Source of the DNA: PALSA-894 sp963828625 | GTDB lineage: Bacteria; Pseudomonadota; Alphaproteobacteria; Rhizobiales; Xanthobacteraceae | Assembly: GCA_963828625.1 (NCBI GenBank) | Contig: CAWHEX010000003.1 | Coordinates: 757,561 to 821,560, forward strand | Length of the DNA: 64,000 bases | Reading direction: 5' to 3' | Part shown: positions 27,091 to 36,784 of the stretch, piece by piece | Layout of the letters: each line of letters starts with the position of its first letter | How positions within the stretch are numbered: position 1 is the stretch's first letter | Translations under genes and position numbers: made by a program | Notes under the pieces: model-generated | Seen by the model: only the letters and a program-made list of their open reading frames with translations | What the model was told of the DNA's origin: nothing | The model's database searches: none

Positions 27091-28660
27091 ATGACTGCGA
27101 TGACGAGCGAGGAGCTCGGCATTACCGATCCGGCTGAAAAGGCCGCCGCGGCGCGACGCCGCGACGCGACCAAGCGCGTGCGCTGGGCGCGCGACCGGCT
27201 GACCTCGACCAGCGGCACCCCGGCGTTCGACTATGAGCTGTTGCGCCAGTTCGCGCAGAACCGCCAGTCGGCATCGGTCGCGATCCTGCTGCTGGTCGCG
27301 ACCGTCGGGTTCATCTCGAGCCTCTGGAGCGGGCCGGTGATTGCCGGCGCATGGACGCTCGTCGTCGCGGGCATCCACAGCATCATCACGCATCAGTGCC
27401 GCAAGTTTCTCAATGAAGCCTCCGGCCGCGTGAACATCGGGCACTGGCGTGCCCGCTTCGTCGTGCTCGACCTGTTCTTCGGCCTCGCGTGGATGTCGAA
27501 CGTGATTGCGGTGGTGCGCGTCGACGAAGGCGCCAGCACCTTCATGCTGTTCGTGATGCTGCTGGTGGTCGCCGTGTCGAGCATGCTGGCGTCCAGCCTG
27601 CCGATCGCGATGGTCGCGGCGACCGCGCCGGTCACGCTCGCGGTCGCGCTCGATTTCATGTTCCGCGGCGGAATGCACAACTTCGTGCTCGCCGCGATGA
27701 CGGTCACGGCGCAGGCCTACTTCACGATGCTGGCGCACCGGCTCTATTCGACCACGCTCGCAACGCTCGAGGCGCGCGCCGAAAAGGACGCGCTGATCGG
27801 CGAACTCGAACAGGCAAAGGCCATCTCCGACGAGGCGCGGCGACGCGCCGAGTCCGCCAACATCGCGAAGTCGCGCTTCCTTGCGCAGATGAGCCACGAG
27901 TTGCGCACGCCGCTCAACGCGATCCTCGGGTTCTCCGAAGTGATGAAGAGCGAGGTGTTCGGGCCGCACGGCGTGCCGACCTACAAGGAATACGCTGGCG
28001 ACATCCACAATTCGGGCGTGCACCTGCTCAACCTCATCAACGAGATCCTCGACCTGTCGCGCATCGAGGCGGGCCGCTACGAACTGCACGAGGAGCCGGT
28101 CGACCTCGCGCAGGTGGTCGAGCGATTGCCACCATCTGCTGAAGATGCGCGCGCACAGCCGCGGCATCGCGATCCACGAGGCGTTCGAGCCGGAGCTGCC
28201 GCGGCTCTGGGCTGACGAGCGCGCCTGCCGCCAGATCTGCCTCAACCTGCTGTCCAACGCGATCAAGTTCACGCCGCAGGGCGGCGAAGTGTGGCTCAAG
28301 GTCGGCTGGACCGCGGCCGGCGGGCAATACATGAGCGTGCGCGACAACGGGCCGGGCATTCCGGACGACGAGATCCCGATCGTGCTCGCCTCGTTCGGTC
28401 AGGGCACCAATGCGATCAAGTCGGCCGAACAGGGCACCGGCCTCGGTCTGCCGATCGCCAAGAACCTGATCGACCTGCATGGCGGGACGTTCACGCTGAA
28501 ATCCAAGCTGCGCCTCGGCACGGAAGTCGTCGTCACGTTCCAGGCCGAGCGGGTCATGTCGGCGCTCGGCCCGCTGGCGGAGCCCTCCCCGCCGATCCAG
28601 CCGCATCCCGAGCAGACGATGGCGCCGCGCGGCCGCGCGCAGGCGCAACGCAGCAGCTAG
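27091..28660 (+). CDS. Membrane sensor histidine kinase of the PleC/DivJ type (frameshift near 28120)
   Basis: About 522 residues. Five or six membrane helices (for example ASVAILLLVATVGFISSLWS and STFMLFVMLLVVAVSSMLAS) precede a coiled-coil linker and the H-box FLAQMSHELRTPLNAILGFSEVM, the form shared by PleC, DivJ and PdhS. The ATPase part shows NLLSNAIKFTPQGGE, DNGPGIPDDE and GTGLGLPIAKN. The frame breaks before DCHHLLKMRAH; removal of one G near 28120 joins VV with SDCHHLL. Such kinases regulate the DivK-CtrA cell-cycle system. The last 40 residues are Pro/Arg-rich. Confidence 0.85.
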
Positions 28661-28722
28661 CGTCCGCGGATTGCGTTCCGCGCCACGGTCCTTATGTTCC
28701 CGGTCGAATCGAAACCCATCGC

Positions 28723-28914
28723 ATGGCGGTCACCTCCCCCTGCAACAAAGTCTGCACGATCGACCCGCGCTCGGGGCTGTGCCACGGCTGCGGGCGCACG
28801 CTCGATGAGATCGCGCGGTGGATGTCGCTCGGCGAGGGCGAACGGCAACGCATCATGGCGGAACTGCCGCACCGGCTTGCCGGACAGCCGGCGCCCGCCG
28901 CTAAGCAGGCCTGA
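28723..28914 (+). CDS. DUF1289 small cysteine-rich protein
   Basis: 63 residues. The first half holds four cysteines in SPCNKVCTIDPRSGLCHGCGRTLDEI, the DUF1289 signature, which probably binds zinc or an iron-sulfur cluster; WMSLGEGERQRIMAELPHRL ends the domain. ATG 28723 begins right at MAVTSPCNKVC. Function unknown. It is 12 bases ahead of the aspartic protease gene, so the two are likely co-transcribed; the same pair is common in alphaproteobacteria. Confidence 0.85.
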   Translation: MAVTSPCNKVCTIDPRSGLCHGCGRTLDEIARWMSLGEGERQRIMAELPHRLAGQPAPAAKQA

Positions 28915-28926
28915 GGAACGCTGATC

Positions 28927-29627
28927 GTGCGCAGCCGCCTCCTCTGGATCCTCCTTGTCCTTCTCGCGGTCGGCATGCTGGCGCTCGTGCTGCGGCACGA
29001 TCAGGGAACGGTCGCGGGCTTCGAGACCGGCGATTTCGCCTCGCTCATCTACAAGATCGCGCTGCTGATCTTCATCGGCGGCGCGGTGCTGGCGCTGTTT
29101 CGCGAGCGCGTCGCGGAGGCGTTCCAGGCCGCGGTGTTCTGGGTGGTGATCGGTCTCCTGCTGGCGGTCGGCTACACCTACCGGCACGACCTGCGCGACA
29201 TCGGCGAGCGCGTCATGGCGGAACTGGTGCCCGGCCGTGCGGCCTCGCGCGGCGGCATTGTCGAGATTTCGCGCGGGCAACGCGGCGAGTTTCAGGTCAC
29301 GGCGGAAATCAACGGCTCGCGCGTCGCAACCATCTACGATACCGGCGCGAGCGCGGTGGTGCTGACGCAGGATGCCGCGAAGGCCGCGGGCCTGCCGCTC
29401 GATTTTCTCAATTATTCGGTCGCGGTCGAGACCGCGAACGGCCGCACGCGCGCCGCCCCCGTAACGCTCGACCGCATCAAGGTCGGCGGCATCGAGGAAC
29501 GCGCGGTGCCGGCGCTGATCGCGCAGCCGGGCCAGTTGCGCACGAGCCTGCTCGGGATGAGCTTCCTCAACCGGCTGCGCTCAGCTCGGAAGTGCGCGGC
29601 GACCGGCTGGTGCTGCGCGCGAACTGA
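28927..29627 (+). CDS. Membrane-anchored retropepsin-like aspartic protease, TIGR02281 type (frameshift near 29582)
   Basis: About 233 residues. Three hydrophobic helices at the N-terminus (LLWILLVLLAVGMLALVLR; IYKIALLIFIGGAVLALF; AAVFWVVIGLLLAVGYTY) are followed by a single retropepsin-type domain with YDTGASAVVLT (catalytic Asp) and LLGMSFLNRL. The C-terminal SSEVRGDRLVLRAN is in a different frame; one missing base near 29582 explains it. Proteins of this type are single-domain membrane proteases in alphaproteobacteria; the substrate is unknown. GTG start at 28927. Confidence 0.83.
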
Positions 29628-29631
29628 GCTC

Positions 29632-30463
29632 TCAGAACAGGCTCACGAGAAAGCGCAGCGAGACCGCGAGCAGGAACGCCCCGAACGCGATTTCGAGCTG
29701 GCGGCGCGGCAGCGCATGCGCAAGACGCACGCCATAGACTGTCGTGAAGCTCGACACCGGCGCCATCAGCACCACACCGAGCAGCGAGATGAAGCCGAGC
29801 GAAAACGGCGGCGTGAGCGCCTGATGCGGCAGGCCGGCGAGGATGTAGCCGATGGTGCCCGCGATGGTGAGCGGCACGCCGAGGCCCGCCGCGGTGCCGA
29901 CCGAGGCATGGATCGGCTTGCCGTAGAGGGTGAGCACCATCGTGGACATCGAGCCGCCGCTGACGCCCATCAGCGACGACGCAAGGCCGATCCCGAGGCC
30001 GTAGACGATCATCGCAAACGCGCCCGGGCAGCGTATCGCCGAGCCGCCATGCGTCGCCGCCGAACAGCCGGATCGAGATGATCCCCGCGAGCACGATGAA
30101 GGCGATCTTGAACACCGCCTGCGGCGCGACGGTCGCGATCAGCGCGCCAAGCGCGACGCCCGCCACCATCGGCACCATCCAGATGCGCAGCACGTCGGGC
30201 AGCACCGCACCGCGCGCGCGATGCGCCATGTAGGAGCGGATCGTGGTTGGAAGGATGATGGCGAGCGAGGTGCCGACGCAAAGCTGCATGCGCACGTCGT
30301 CGTGCACGCCGACGACGCGAAACACCTCGTAAAGCACCGGAACGATGATCGCGCCGCCGCCGATGCCGAACAGGCCGGCGAGGAATCCCGCGAGCGCGCC
30401 GCCAGCGACAATCGCCGCCGCGAGCCAGGCGAGTTCGCCGAGCGGAATGCCTGCGATCATCAA
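29632..30463 (-). CDS. TauE/SafE (TSUP) family permease (frameshift near 30025)
   Basis: About 276 residues with eight membrane helices. GGALAGFLAGLFGIGGGAIIVPVL and LASSLMGVSGGSMSTMVLTLYG are the repeated TSUP signatures. TSUP proteins export sulfite, sulfoacetate or similar anions. The frame breaks between TLPG and AFAMIVYGLG; deleting one G in the CCCGGG near 30025 restores it. It ends five bases after the convergent protease gene. The transported ion is not defined. Confidence 0.83.
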
Positions 30464-30484
30464 TGCTCCGGAAGGAACGCGAGC

Positions 30485-31483
30485 CTAGGCGGCGATGTGC
30501 GCCAATTCGGCGCGCGCGTCCATCACAAGGCCAAGCGCCTCGCGCAGGACCGCAATGTCAGCGCCGGGCTTGACGGCGTTCATCGCGATGTGGCGGCGAA
30601 ACGCACGCGCGCCGGGCACGCCGTGAAACAGGCCGAGGATATGGCGCGTCATCGCGTGCAGCCGCGTGCCATGCGCGAGCTCGCGCTCGACATAAGGGAA
30701 GAATGCTTCGAGCGCCTGCCTGGCGGACGCGAACGGCGCGGGCGCGCCGTAGATCGCCGCATCGACGGCAAGCAGCCGCCACGGCTCCTGATAGGCGGCG
30801 CGGCCCATCATCACGCCATCGACGTGATCGAGGTGCGCAACGGCCTGCTCGACGCTCGCGATCCCGCCATTGATCGAGACGTGCAGCGTGGGATTGGCCC
30901 GCTTGAGCCGGTAGACGCGGTCGTAATCGAGCGGCGGGATATCGCGATTCTCGCGCGGCGAAAGCCCGTCGAGCCATGCCTTGCGCGCATGCACGATCAG
31001 CGCGTCCGCGCCGGCCGCGACGACCAGCCGCGTCAGCGTATCGAGCGACTCTTCCGGGTCCTGCGCGTCGATGCCGATGCGGCACTTCACCGTGACCGGC
31101 ACGGCGACCGCTGCCTTCATGGCGGCGACGCAATCCCCGACGAGTTGCGGCTCCGCCATCAGGCAGGCACCGAAGCGCCCTTCCCGCACGCGATCCGACG
31201 GACAGCCGACATTGAGATTGATCTCGTCGTAGCCCATGTCGGCGCAGATGCGCGCACATTCGGCGAGCGCGCGCGGATCGGAGCCGCCGAGTTGCACCGC
31301 GACCGGATGCTCCGCCGGATCGAAACCGAGCAGTCGCGCGCGATCGCCGCGCAGCACCGCGCCGGTCGTGATCATCTCGGTGTAGAGCAGCGCGCGGCGC
31401 GTGAGCAGCCGATGGAAGAACCGGCAATGCCGGTCGGTCCATTCCATCATCGGCGCGATGCTGAAGCGGTGATTTCGCTGCAT
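30485..31483 (-). CDS. dusA: tRNA-dihydrouridine synthase A
   Basis: 332 residues. The DusA signature MQRNHRFSIAPMMEWTDRHCR, the FMN site INLNVGCPSDRV with the catalytic Cys in RFGACLM, and SINGGI and GVMMGRAAYQEPW are all present. DusA reduces uridine at positions 20 and 20a of tRNA D-loops with FMN and NADPH. The gene runs in the same direction as the TSUP permease, 21 bases ahead of it. Firm assignment. Confidence 0.95.
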   Translation of the reverse strand: MQRNHRFSIAPMMEWTDRHCRFFHRLLTRRALLYTEMITTGAVLRGDRARLLGFDPAEHPVAVQLGGSDPRALAECARICADMGYDEINLNVGCPSDRVREGRFGACLMAEPQLVGDCVAAMKAAVAVPVTVKCRIGIDAQDPEESLDTLTRLVVAAGADALIVHARKAWLDGLSPRENRDIPPLDYDRVYRLKRANPTLHVSINGGIASVEQAVAHLDHVDGVMMGRAAYQEPWRLLAVDAAIYGAPAPFASARQALEAFFPYVERELAHGTRLHAMTRHILGLFHGVPGARAFRRHIAMNAVKPGADIAVLREALGLVMDARAELAHIAA

Positions 31484-31610
31484 ATGCGGGAGGCTTGTAG
31501 CGTCAGACGGTTAGCGCAGATCAATTCAATTGATGGTTCCGCGCCCCGTGCATTCGCCGCGGGAACACACTATATCGCGGGTCGCGATTCCCCTCCCCGG
31601 TCCAGTCCGC

Positions 31611-32537
31611 ATGCAGCCTGTCATTTCCGTCTCGAACCTCATCAAGACCTACGCGTCGGGGCGGCTCGCGCTCAACACCATCAATCTCGACATCCGGCGC
31701 GGCGAGATCTTTGCGCTGCTCGGGCCGAACGGCGCGGGCAAGACCACGCTGATCAACATCATCTGCGGGATCGTCAATGCGACGTCGGGTACGGTGCTGG
31801 TCGACGGGCACCACTTCACCAAGGATTACCGCGCGGCGCGCTCGCTGATCGGGCTGGTGCCGCAGGAATTGCACACCGACGCGTTCGAGTCGGTGTGGGC
31901 GACGGTGAATTTCAGCCGGCTGCTGTTCGGCAAGAAGCCCGACCCGGCCTTCATCGAGAAAGTGCTGAAAGACCTATCACTGTGGGACCGCAAGGACAGC
32001 AAGATCATCACGCTGTCGGGCGGTATGAAGCGCCGCGTGATGATCGCCAAGGCGCTCTCGCATGAGCCGCAGATCCTCTTTCTCGACGAGCCGACCGCTG
32101 GCGTCGACGTCGAGTTGCGGCAGGACATGTGGCAGATCGTGCGCCGCCTGCGCGCCTCCGGCGTCACGATCATCCTCACCACGCACTACATCGAGGAAGC
32201 CGAGGAGATGGCGGACCGGATCGGCGTCATCAACAAGGGCGAGATCATTCTGGTCGAGGAGAAGGCCGAGCTGATGCGCAAGCTCGGCAAGAAGCAGCTC
32301 ACGCTGCACCTGCAGCGCCGGCTCGACGTCATTCCGGATGAACTCTCCGCGCATCGGCTTTCGCTCGGCGCAGCCGGCATGGAGCTCATCTACAGCTACG
32401 ATACGCAGAGCGAACGCACCGGCATCACTGCGCTGCTGCAGGATCTCAACCGCACCGGCATTCGCTTCAAGGACCTCCACACGACGCAAAGCTCGCTGGA
32501 GGACATTTTCGTTGATCTGGTGAGAAAAGACCGATGA
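31611..32537 (+). CDS. yadG: ABC exporter ATP-binding protein (YadG-like)
   Basis: 308 residues, the same as E. coli YadG. Walker A GPNGAGKTT, signature LSGGMKRRVMIAKAL, Walker B ILFLDEPTAGVDVEL and switch His in LTTHYIEEAE are intact. ATG 31611 was chosen because MQPVISVSNLIKTYASG is the normal start of an ABC domain. The C-terminal ~80 residues (MELIYSYDTQSERTG) are family-specific. It forms an exporter with the next gene, which overlaps it by four bases (ATGA). The cargo is unknown. Confidence 0.9.
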   Translation: MQPVISVSNLIKTYASGRLALNTINLDIRRGEIFALLGPNGAGKTTLINIICGIVNATSGTVLVDGHHFTKDYRAARSLIGLVPQELHTDAFESVWATVNFSRLLFGKKPDPAFIEKVLKDLSLWDRKDSKIITLSGGMKRRVMIAKALSHEPQILFLDEPTAGVDVELRQDMWQIVRRLRASGVTIILTTHYIEEAEEMADRIGVINKGEIILVEEKAELMRKLGKKQLTLHLQRRLDVIPDELSAHRLSLGAAGMELIYSYDTQSERTGITALLQDLNRTGIRFKDLHTTQSSLEDIFVDLVRKDR

Positions 32538-33295
32538 ACTTCCGGGCGGTACGCGCAATCTACGTGTTCGAAATGGCGCGGACCGGCCGCACGATCTGGC
32601 AGAGCATCGTGTCGCCGGTGATCTCGACCTCGCTCTATTTCGTGGTGTTCGGCGCCGCGATCGGCTCGCGCATCACCGAGATCGACGGCGTGACCTACGG
32701 CGCGTTCATCGTGCCCGGGCTGATCATGCTGATGCTGCTGACGCAGAGCACCGCGAACGCCTCGTTCGGCATCTATTTCCCGAAATTCGTCGGCACGATC
32801 TACGAGCACCTCTCGGCGCCCGTCTCCTACATCGAGATGGTGTTGGGATTCGTCGGCGCGGCGGCGACGAAATCGATCATCCTCGGCCTGATCGTGCTCG
32901 CGACCGCGGGCTTCTTCGTGCCGCTGCACATCGCGCACCCGTTTTGGATGATCGCGTTCCTCATCCTGACGGCGGTGAGCTTCAGCCTGTTCGGCTTCAT
33001 CCTCGGCATCTGGGCCGACGGCTTCGAGAAGCTGCAGGTGGTGCCGTTGCTCATCATCACACCGCTGACGTTCCTCGGCGGTACGTTCTATTCCATCAGC
33101 GTTTTGCCGCCGGGCTGGCAGACAGTCGCGCTGTTCAACCCGATCGTCTATCTGGTGAGCGGATTCCGCTGGAGCTTCTTCGAATCGTCCGACGTGCACG
33201 TCGGCATAAGCCTTGCGGTGACGCTCGTATTCCTCGCGCTCTGCGTCGGGACCATCGCGTGGATCTTCAAGACCGGCTATCGGATCAAGAATTGA
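32534..33295 (+). CDS. yadH: ABC-2 type exporter permease (YadH-like)
   Basis: 253 residues with six membrane helices of the ABC-2 permease fold; E. coli YadH has 256. GIYFPKFVGTIYEHLSAPVSY and FYSISVLPPGWQTVALFNPIVYLVSGFRW (near the end) are typical of the family. It is coupled to the ATPase gene by a four-base overlap, so a 2:2 exporter is expected. Substrate unknown, possibly a lipid, glycan or toxic compound. Confidence 0.9.
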   Translation: MNFRAVRAIYVFEMARTGRTIWQSIVSPVISTSLYFVVFGAAIGSRITEIDGVTYGAFIVPGLIMLMLLTQSTANASFGIYFPKFVGTIYEHLSAPVSYIEMVLGFVGAAATKSIILGLIVLATAGFFVPLHIAHPFWMIAFLILTAVSFSLFGFILGIWADGFEKLQVVPLLIITPLTFLGGTFYSISVLPPGWQTVALFNPIVYLVSGFRWSFFESSDVHVGISLAVTLVFLALCVGTIAWIFKTGYRIKN

Positions 33296-33304
33296 GCAGC
33301 ACTC

Positions 33305-34297
33305 CTATCCGGTGATTTTGATCCCGGTGCGCTCGCCCACCGCCTTGAAGCGATTGAGCTCGGTCTGAACGATGCCGCGCGCGGTGTCAGGCGTGTTCTC
33401 GCCTTTCCACGCTTCCATGCCAGCGCCGATGAATTTCTCCTGCGTCGGACCATGCGCAAGCGCGGTGGCGGCGGACTTGCTGAGGCGCTCGGTGATGTCG
33501 CGCGGCAATCCCGTCGGCGCGTGCAGCAGGTAGAAAATCGCAAGCTCCATCTCCTTCATGCCGAGTTCGGTGAAGGTCGGCACATCCGGGAACGCCGGAA
33601 ACCGTTTCGCGCTCGTCACCGCCAGCGCGCGCAGCAGGTCGCCCTGGATTTGCCCGGCCGCTGAGCCGAGCGAAGCCACACCCCACGCCGTCTCGTTCTT
33701 GGCAACGCTCAGCACCGCGGGAGCGCCGCCGCGATACGGTATGTGCTGCGACTGCGCGCCTTTGCCGAGGACATATTTCAACATTTCGGCCGCGATGTGC
33801 GGAATCGAACCCGGCCCGGAACTCGAATAGTCGAGCTTTTGCGAGCGCTCGGAACGCAGCACGTCGAATGCTTCCTTCGCGTCCTTGGCGGGGAATTCCT
33901 TGCTGACGATCAGCACCAGCGGGGCGGTGCAGATAGCCGAAATCCACGCGAAGTCCTCCAACGGCTTGTACTTCGTTCCGCTCTCGTGCATCGCGGGCCA
34001 GATCGCGAACGAGGACGACTCCGAAATCATCAGGGAATAGCCGTCGGCAGGCTGGCGGGCCATCCAGGTGCTCGCAATCGTGCCGCTCGCGCCCGGCTTG
34101 TTCTCGATGATCATGCGCGCGTTCGGATTCACGGCCGGCGTCATCTGATTCATCAACAGTCGCGCCGCGATATCGGTCGAGCCGCCGGGGCCGTAACCGT
34201 TGGTAATGGTGATCGGACGATCCGGATAGCCTTGCGCCAGTGCCGGTCCGGCAAACATTGCGGCGCCTGCGCCGATCAAAACGTCCCTGCGCCGCAT
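33305..34297 (-). CDS. TctC/Bug-family solute-binding protein 1
   Basis: 330 residues. Signal peptide MRRRDVLIGAGAAMFAGPALA with an Arg-Arg start, then the Bug pattern: YPDRPITITNGYGPGGSTDI, VIENKPGASGTIAS (here IIENKPGASGTIA), LDYSSSGPGSIPHIAAEML, IPYRGGAPAVL. Bug proteins bind carboxylates; many lack a permease partner nearby, as here. The gene ends nine bases from the ABC permease in convergent direction. The ligand is unknown. Confidence 0.9.
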   Translation of the reverse strand: MRRRDVLIGAGAAMFAGPALAQGYPDRPITITNGYGPGGSTDIAARLLMNQMTPAVNPNARMIIENKPGASGTIASTWMARQPADGYSLMISESSSFAIWPAMHESGTKYKPLEDFAWISAICTAPLVLIVSKEFPAKDAKEAFDVLRSERSQKLDYSSSGPGSIPHIAAEMLKYVLGKGAQSQHIPYRGGAPAVLSVAKNETAWGVASLGSAAGQIQGDLLRALAVTSAKRFPAFPDVPTFTELGMKEMELAIFYLLHAPTGLPRDITERLSKSAATALAHGPTQEKFIGAGMEAWKGENTPDTARGIVQTELNRFKAVGERTGIKITG

Positions 34298-34439
34298 CGG
34301 GCTTCCCTTTCATTGTCGTGCCCAACGCGGGCTTGATCTTTGGTACCGCAAACCGGACAGCGGTCAAGCGTGCGAGACTGGCGAATGCGATCCAAAAGCG
34401 GCAAGCTTGCTGCTTGAGAAGAATCCATCAGGAGGAAAC

Positions 34440-35213
34440 ATGGCCCGCCGCATCATCGACATTTCGGTGGCACTGAAGGCGGGCATCGCGTCCGATCCGC
34501 CCTACATGTTGCCGAAGATCGACTACGTCGACCACAAGGCCGGCGCGGAGAATTTCCATCAGGTGTTCGGGGTGCCGATCGACCAACTTCCCGATGGCGC
34601 GGGCCCGGCGGTGGAGAACGTTGCGATCTCGACGCACAACGGCACGCACCTGGATGCGCCGTACCATTTCCATCCCACGATGGACAACGGCAAGCCGTCG
34701 CTCACCATCGATCAGGTGCCGCTCGAGTGGTGCTTCAACGACGCGGTGAAACTCGACTTCCGCAGCAAGGCCGACGGCTACGTCTGCACCGCGGACGATG
34801 TGAAGCGCGAGCTTGACCGGCTGAAGTACCAAGTGAAGCCGCTCGACATCGTGCTGGTGAATACGTCAGCGGGCAAAGCCTACGGGCAGCCGAATTTCCT
34901 CGACACCGGCTGCGGCATGGGGCGCGAGGCGACGCTGTTTCTCCTCCAGCAAGGCATTCGCGTCACCGGCACCAATGCGTGGAGCTGGGATGCGCCGTTC
35001 AGCTACACGGCGAAGCGCTACAAGGAGACCGGCGACGCGAGCATCATCTGGGAAGGCCACAAGGCGGGGCGCGAGATCGGCTATTGCCACATGGAGAAGC
35101 TGTCGAACCTCGACGCGCTGCCGGATCACGGCTTCAAGGTCGCGTGCTTTCCTGTGAAGATCGAGAAGGCGTCGGCCGGCTGGACGCGCGCGGTGGCGAT
35201 TATCGAGGACTAA
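34440..35213 (+). CDS. Cyclase-family protein (kynurenine formamidase-like)
   Basis: 257 residues. The metal motif HNGTHLDAPYHFHP (near 34635) is the HxGTHxDxPxH signature of the cyclase/KynB family; SAGKAYGQPNFLDTGCGMGREA and GTNAWSWDAPF complete the fold. Start ATG 34440 has AGGAGGAAAC upstream. The family includes arylformamidase and isatin hydrolase, and the larger size with the long insert (DIVLVNTSAGKAYGQ) points away from KynB proper. It overlaps the convergent DoxX gene by four bases. Confidence 0.85.
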   Translation: MARRIIDISVALKAGIASDPPYMLPKIDYVDHKAGAENFHQVFGVPIDQLPDGAGPAVENVAISTHNGTHLDAPYHFHPTMDNGKPSLTIDQVPLEWCFNDAVKLDFRSKADGYVCTADDVKRELDRLKYQVKPLDIVLVNTSAGKAYGQPNFLDTGCGMGREATLFLLQQGIRVTGTNAWSWDAPFSYTAKRYKETGDASIIWEGHKAGREIGYCHMEKLSNLDALPDHGFKVACFPVKIEKASAGWTRAVAIIED

Positions 35214-35683
35214 AATTCCCAGCCAATCAGGCGGTCGAGCGAAATCGCGCCCCCGCCATTGACCAGAAAATACAGCGCACACGCCGCCCACAACAGCGGA
35301 TACTCGATCCCGAGCGTGTTCCAGAACCAGCCGTCGCGCCGGTGCGCGACGACCGACAACGCCAGCAGAATGAAAATCGGCAGCGCGGCCGGCCGGGTGA
35401 ACAGCCCGAGGACTAGCAAGGGAGCGGCAATCAATTCGGTCGCGAGCACGACCGCCGCCCAAAGCACGCCCGGCCGATAGCCCTCGCGTTCGAGCGCGGC
35501 TGACAGGCCGGCGAACGATCCGGTCACCGGCAGGCCCGTGTTGGGGAAGAAACCAAAGCCGATGCGCAGGCCGTGAGGAATGAGAATGAAACCGGTAATC
35601 ACTCGCAACAGCGCCTCGGTCCAGGGCGCGAGCGCCGCGTAAACGGCGGCCAGCGCGGGAAACACGAGGGTGGATTCCGTCAT
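35210..35683 (-). CDS. DoxX-family membrane protein
   Basis: 157 residues, four membrane helices: LLRVITGFILIPHGLRIGFG, WAAVVLATELIAAPLLVLGLF, LPIFILLALSVVAHRRDGWF and LLWAACALYFLVNGGGAISL. The histidine and Gly-rich motif in IPHGLRIGF matches DoxX. Members are poorly understood; some take part in thiosulfate oxidation or in redox stress. Its stop overlaps that of the cyclase gene, so the two are convergent with no terminator between. Confidence 0.85.
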   Translation of the reverse strand: MTESTLVFPALAAVYAALAPWTEALLRVITGFILIPHGLRIGFGFFPNTGLPVTGSFAGLSAALEREGYRPGVLWAAVVLATELIAAPLLVLGLFTRPAALPIFILLALSVVAHRRDGWFWNTLGIEYPLLWAACALYFLVNGGGAISLDRLIGWEF

Positions 35684-35740
35684 TTGGCGTCAGGCGCGCC
35701 GAGCGGCTATATCAAGGCACGGGCAGGCAGAGACAATCCG

Positions 35741-36767
35741 ATGACATTGGCGTTCGGCGTTTTCGATCACCTGGATTCCTCCGGCGCGCCGCTGCGTGAC
35801 TTCTACGAGGACCGCCTCAAGCTGGTCGAACTCTACGACAGGCTCGGCTTCTACTGCTACCACGTGGCGGAGCATCATTCGACGCCGCTCGGCATGGCCC
35901 CCTCGCCCAGCGTGTTCCTCTCCGCCGTCGCGCAGCGGACGAAGCGGCTTAATTTCGGACCGCTGGTCTACACGCTGCCGCTCTATCACCCGATCCGCCT
36001 GATCGAAGAAATCTGCATGCTCGACCAAATGAGCGGCGGGCGTTTCCAGTTCGGTACCGGCAAGGGCATCTCGCCGATCGAGGTGCGCTACTACGGCCTC
36101 GATCCCGAGAAGCTCGGCAAGATGTTCATCGAGGGGTTCGAGGTGCTGATGCGCGGTTTGCAGAACCGCACGCTCGATTATCAGGGCGAATTCTATTCGT
36201 TCAAGCAACGTGCCGCTCGTGCTCGAGCCGTTGCAGAAGCCGCATCCGCCGCTGTGGTACGGCGTCGGCACGCCACAGAACACCGAGCGGCCCGCGCGCA
36301 CCGGCATGAACATCGTGACCAACACGCCGGCCAGCACCGCGCGCACGCTGATCGATCACTACTGGTCGCTCTGCCCCGCGGACGCGAAGCAGCCGAAGGT
36401 TGGTTTTGCGCGCCATATCGTCATCGCGGACACCGACGAAGCGGCGTTTGCCATCGCGCGCCGCGCCTACCGCGGCTGGTATGCGAGCTTCATGAAGCTC
36501 TGGCTCGATCACGGCTCCAGGCCGGTCGGCGTCGTCTATCCGGCGGAGTTCGACGGCGAAGGCCACAATGGCCGCATGATCGCGGGTTCACCGCGCGCCG
36601 TGCTGAACGAATTGCAGGCGCAGTTTGATGAATCGGGCGCGAACTATGCGGCGTGCCGCTTCGCCTTCGGCGATCTCACGTTCGACGAAGCGCGCCGCTC
36701 GGTCGAACTGTTCGCCGAACACATCATGCCCAAATTGAAAGCACGCGAACGCGTCGCCGCCGAATAG
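35741..36767 (+). CDS. Luciferase-like flavin-dependent monooxygenase (frameshift at 36206)
   Basis: About 341 residues. MTLAFGVFDHLDSSGAPLRDF, then YHVAEHHSTPLGMAPSPSVF, RLIEEICMLDQMSGGRFQFGTGKG and WYGVGTPQNTERPA follow the bacterial LLM pattern (family of LuxA and FMN-dependent monooxygenases). FMN probably binds across the barrel. The frame breaks between SFK and NVPLVLEPLQK; deletion of C36206 restores it. It precedes a nitronate monooxygenase by 17 bases; both are flavin enzymes acting on small substrates, so a shared degradation step is likely. Confidence 0.87.
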
Positions 36768-36784
36768 CCGAAAGGATTTTCGCC

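Noticed and set aside
30221..32065. Long plus-strand frame across dusA and the ABC gene
   Set aside because: It is antisense to TSUP and dusA and then passes into the ABC gene in the wrong frame; no coherent domain.
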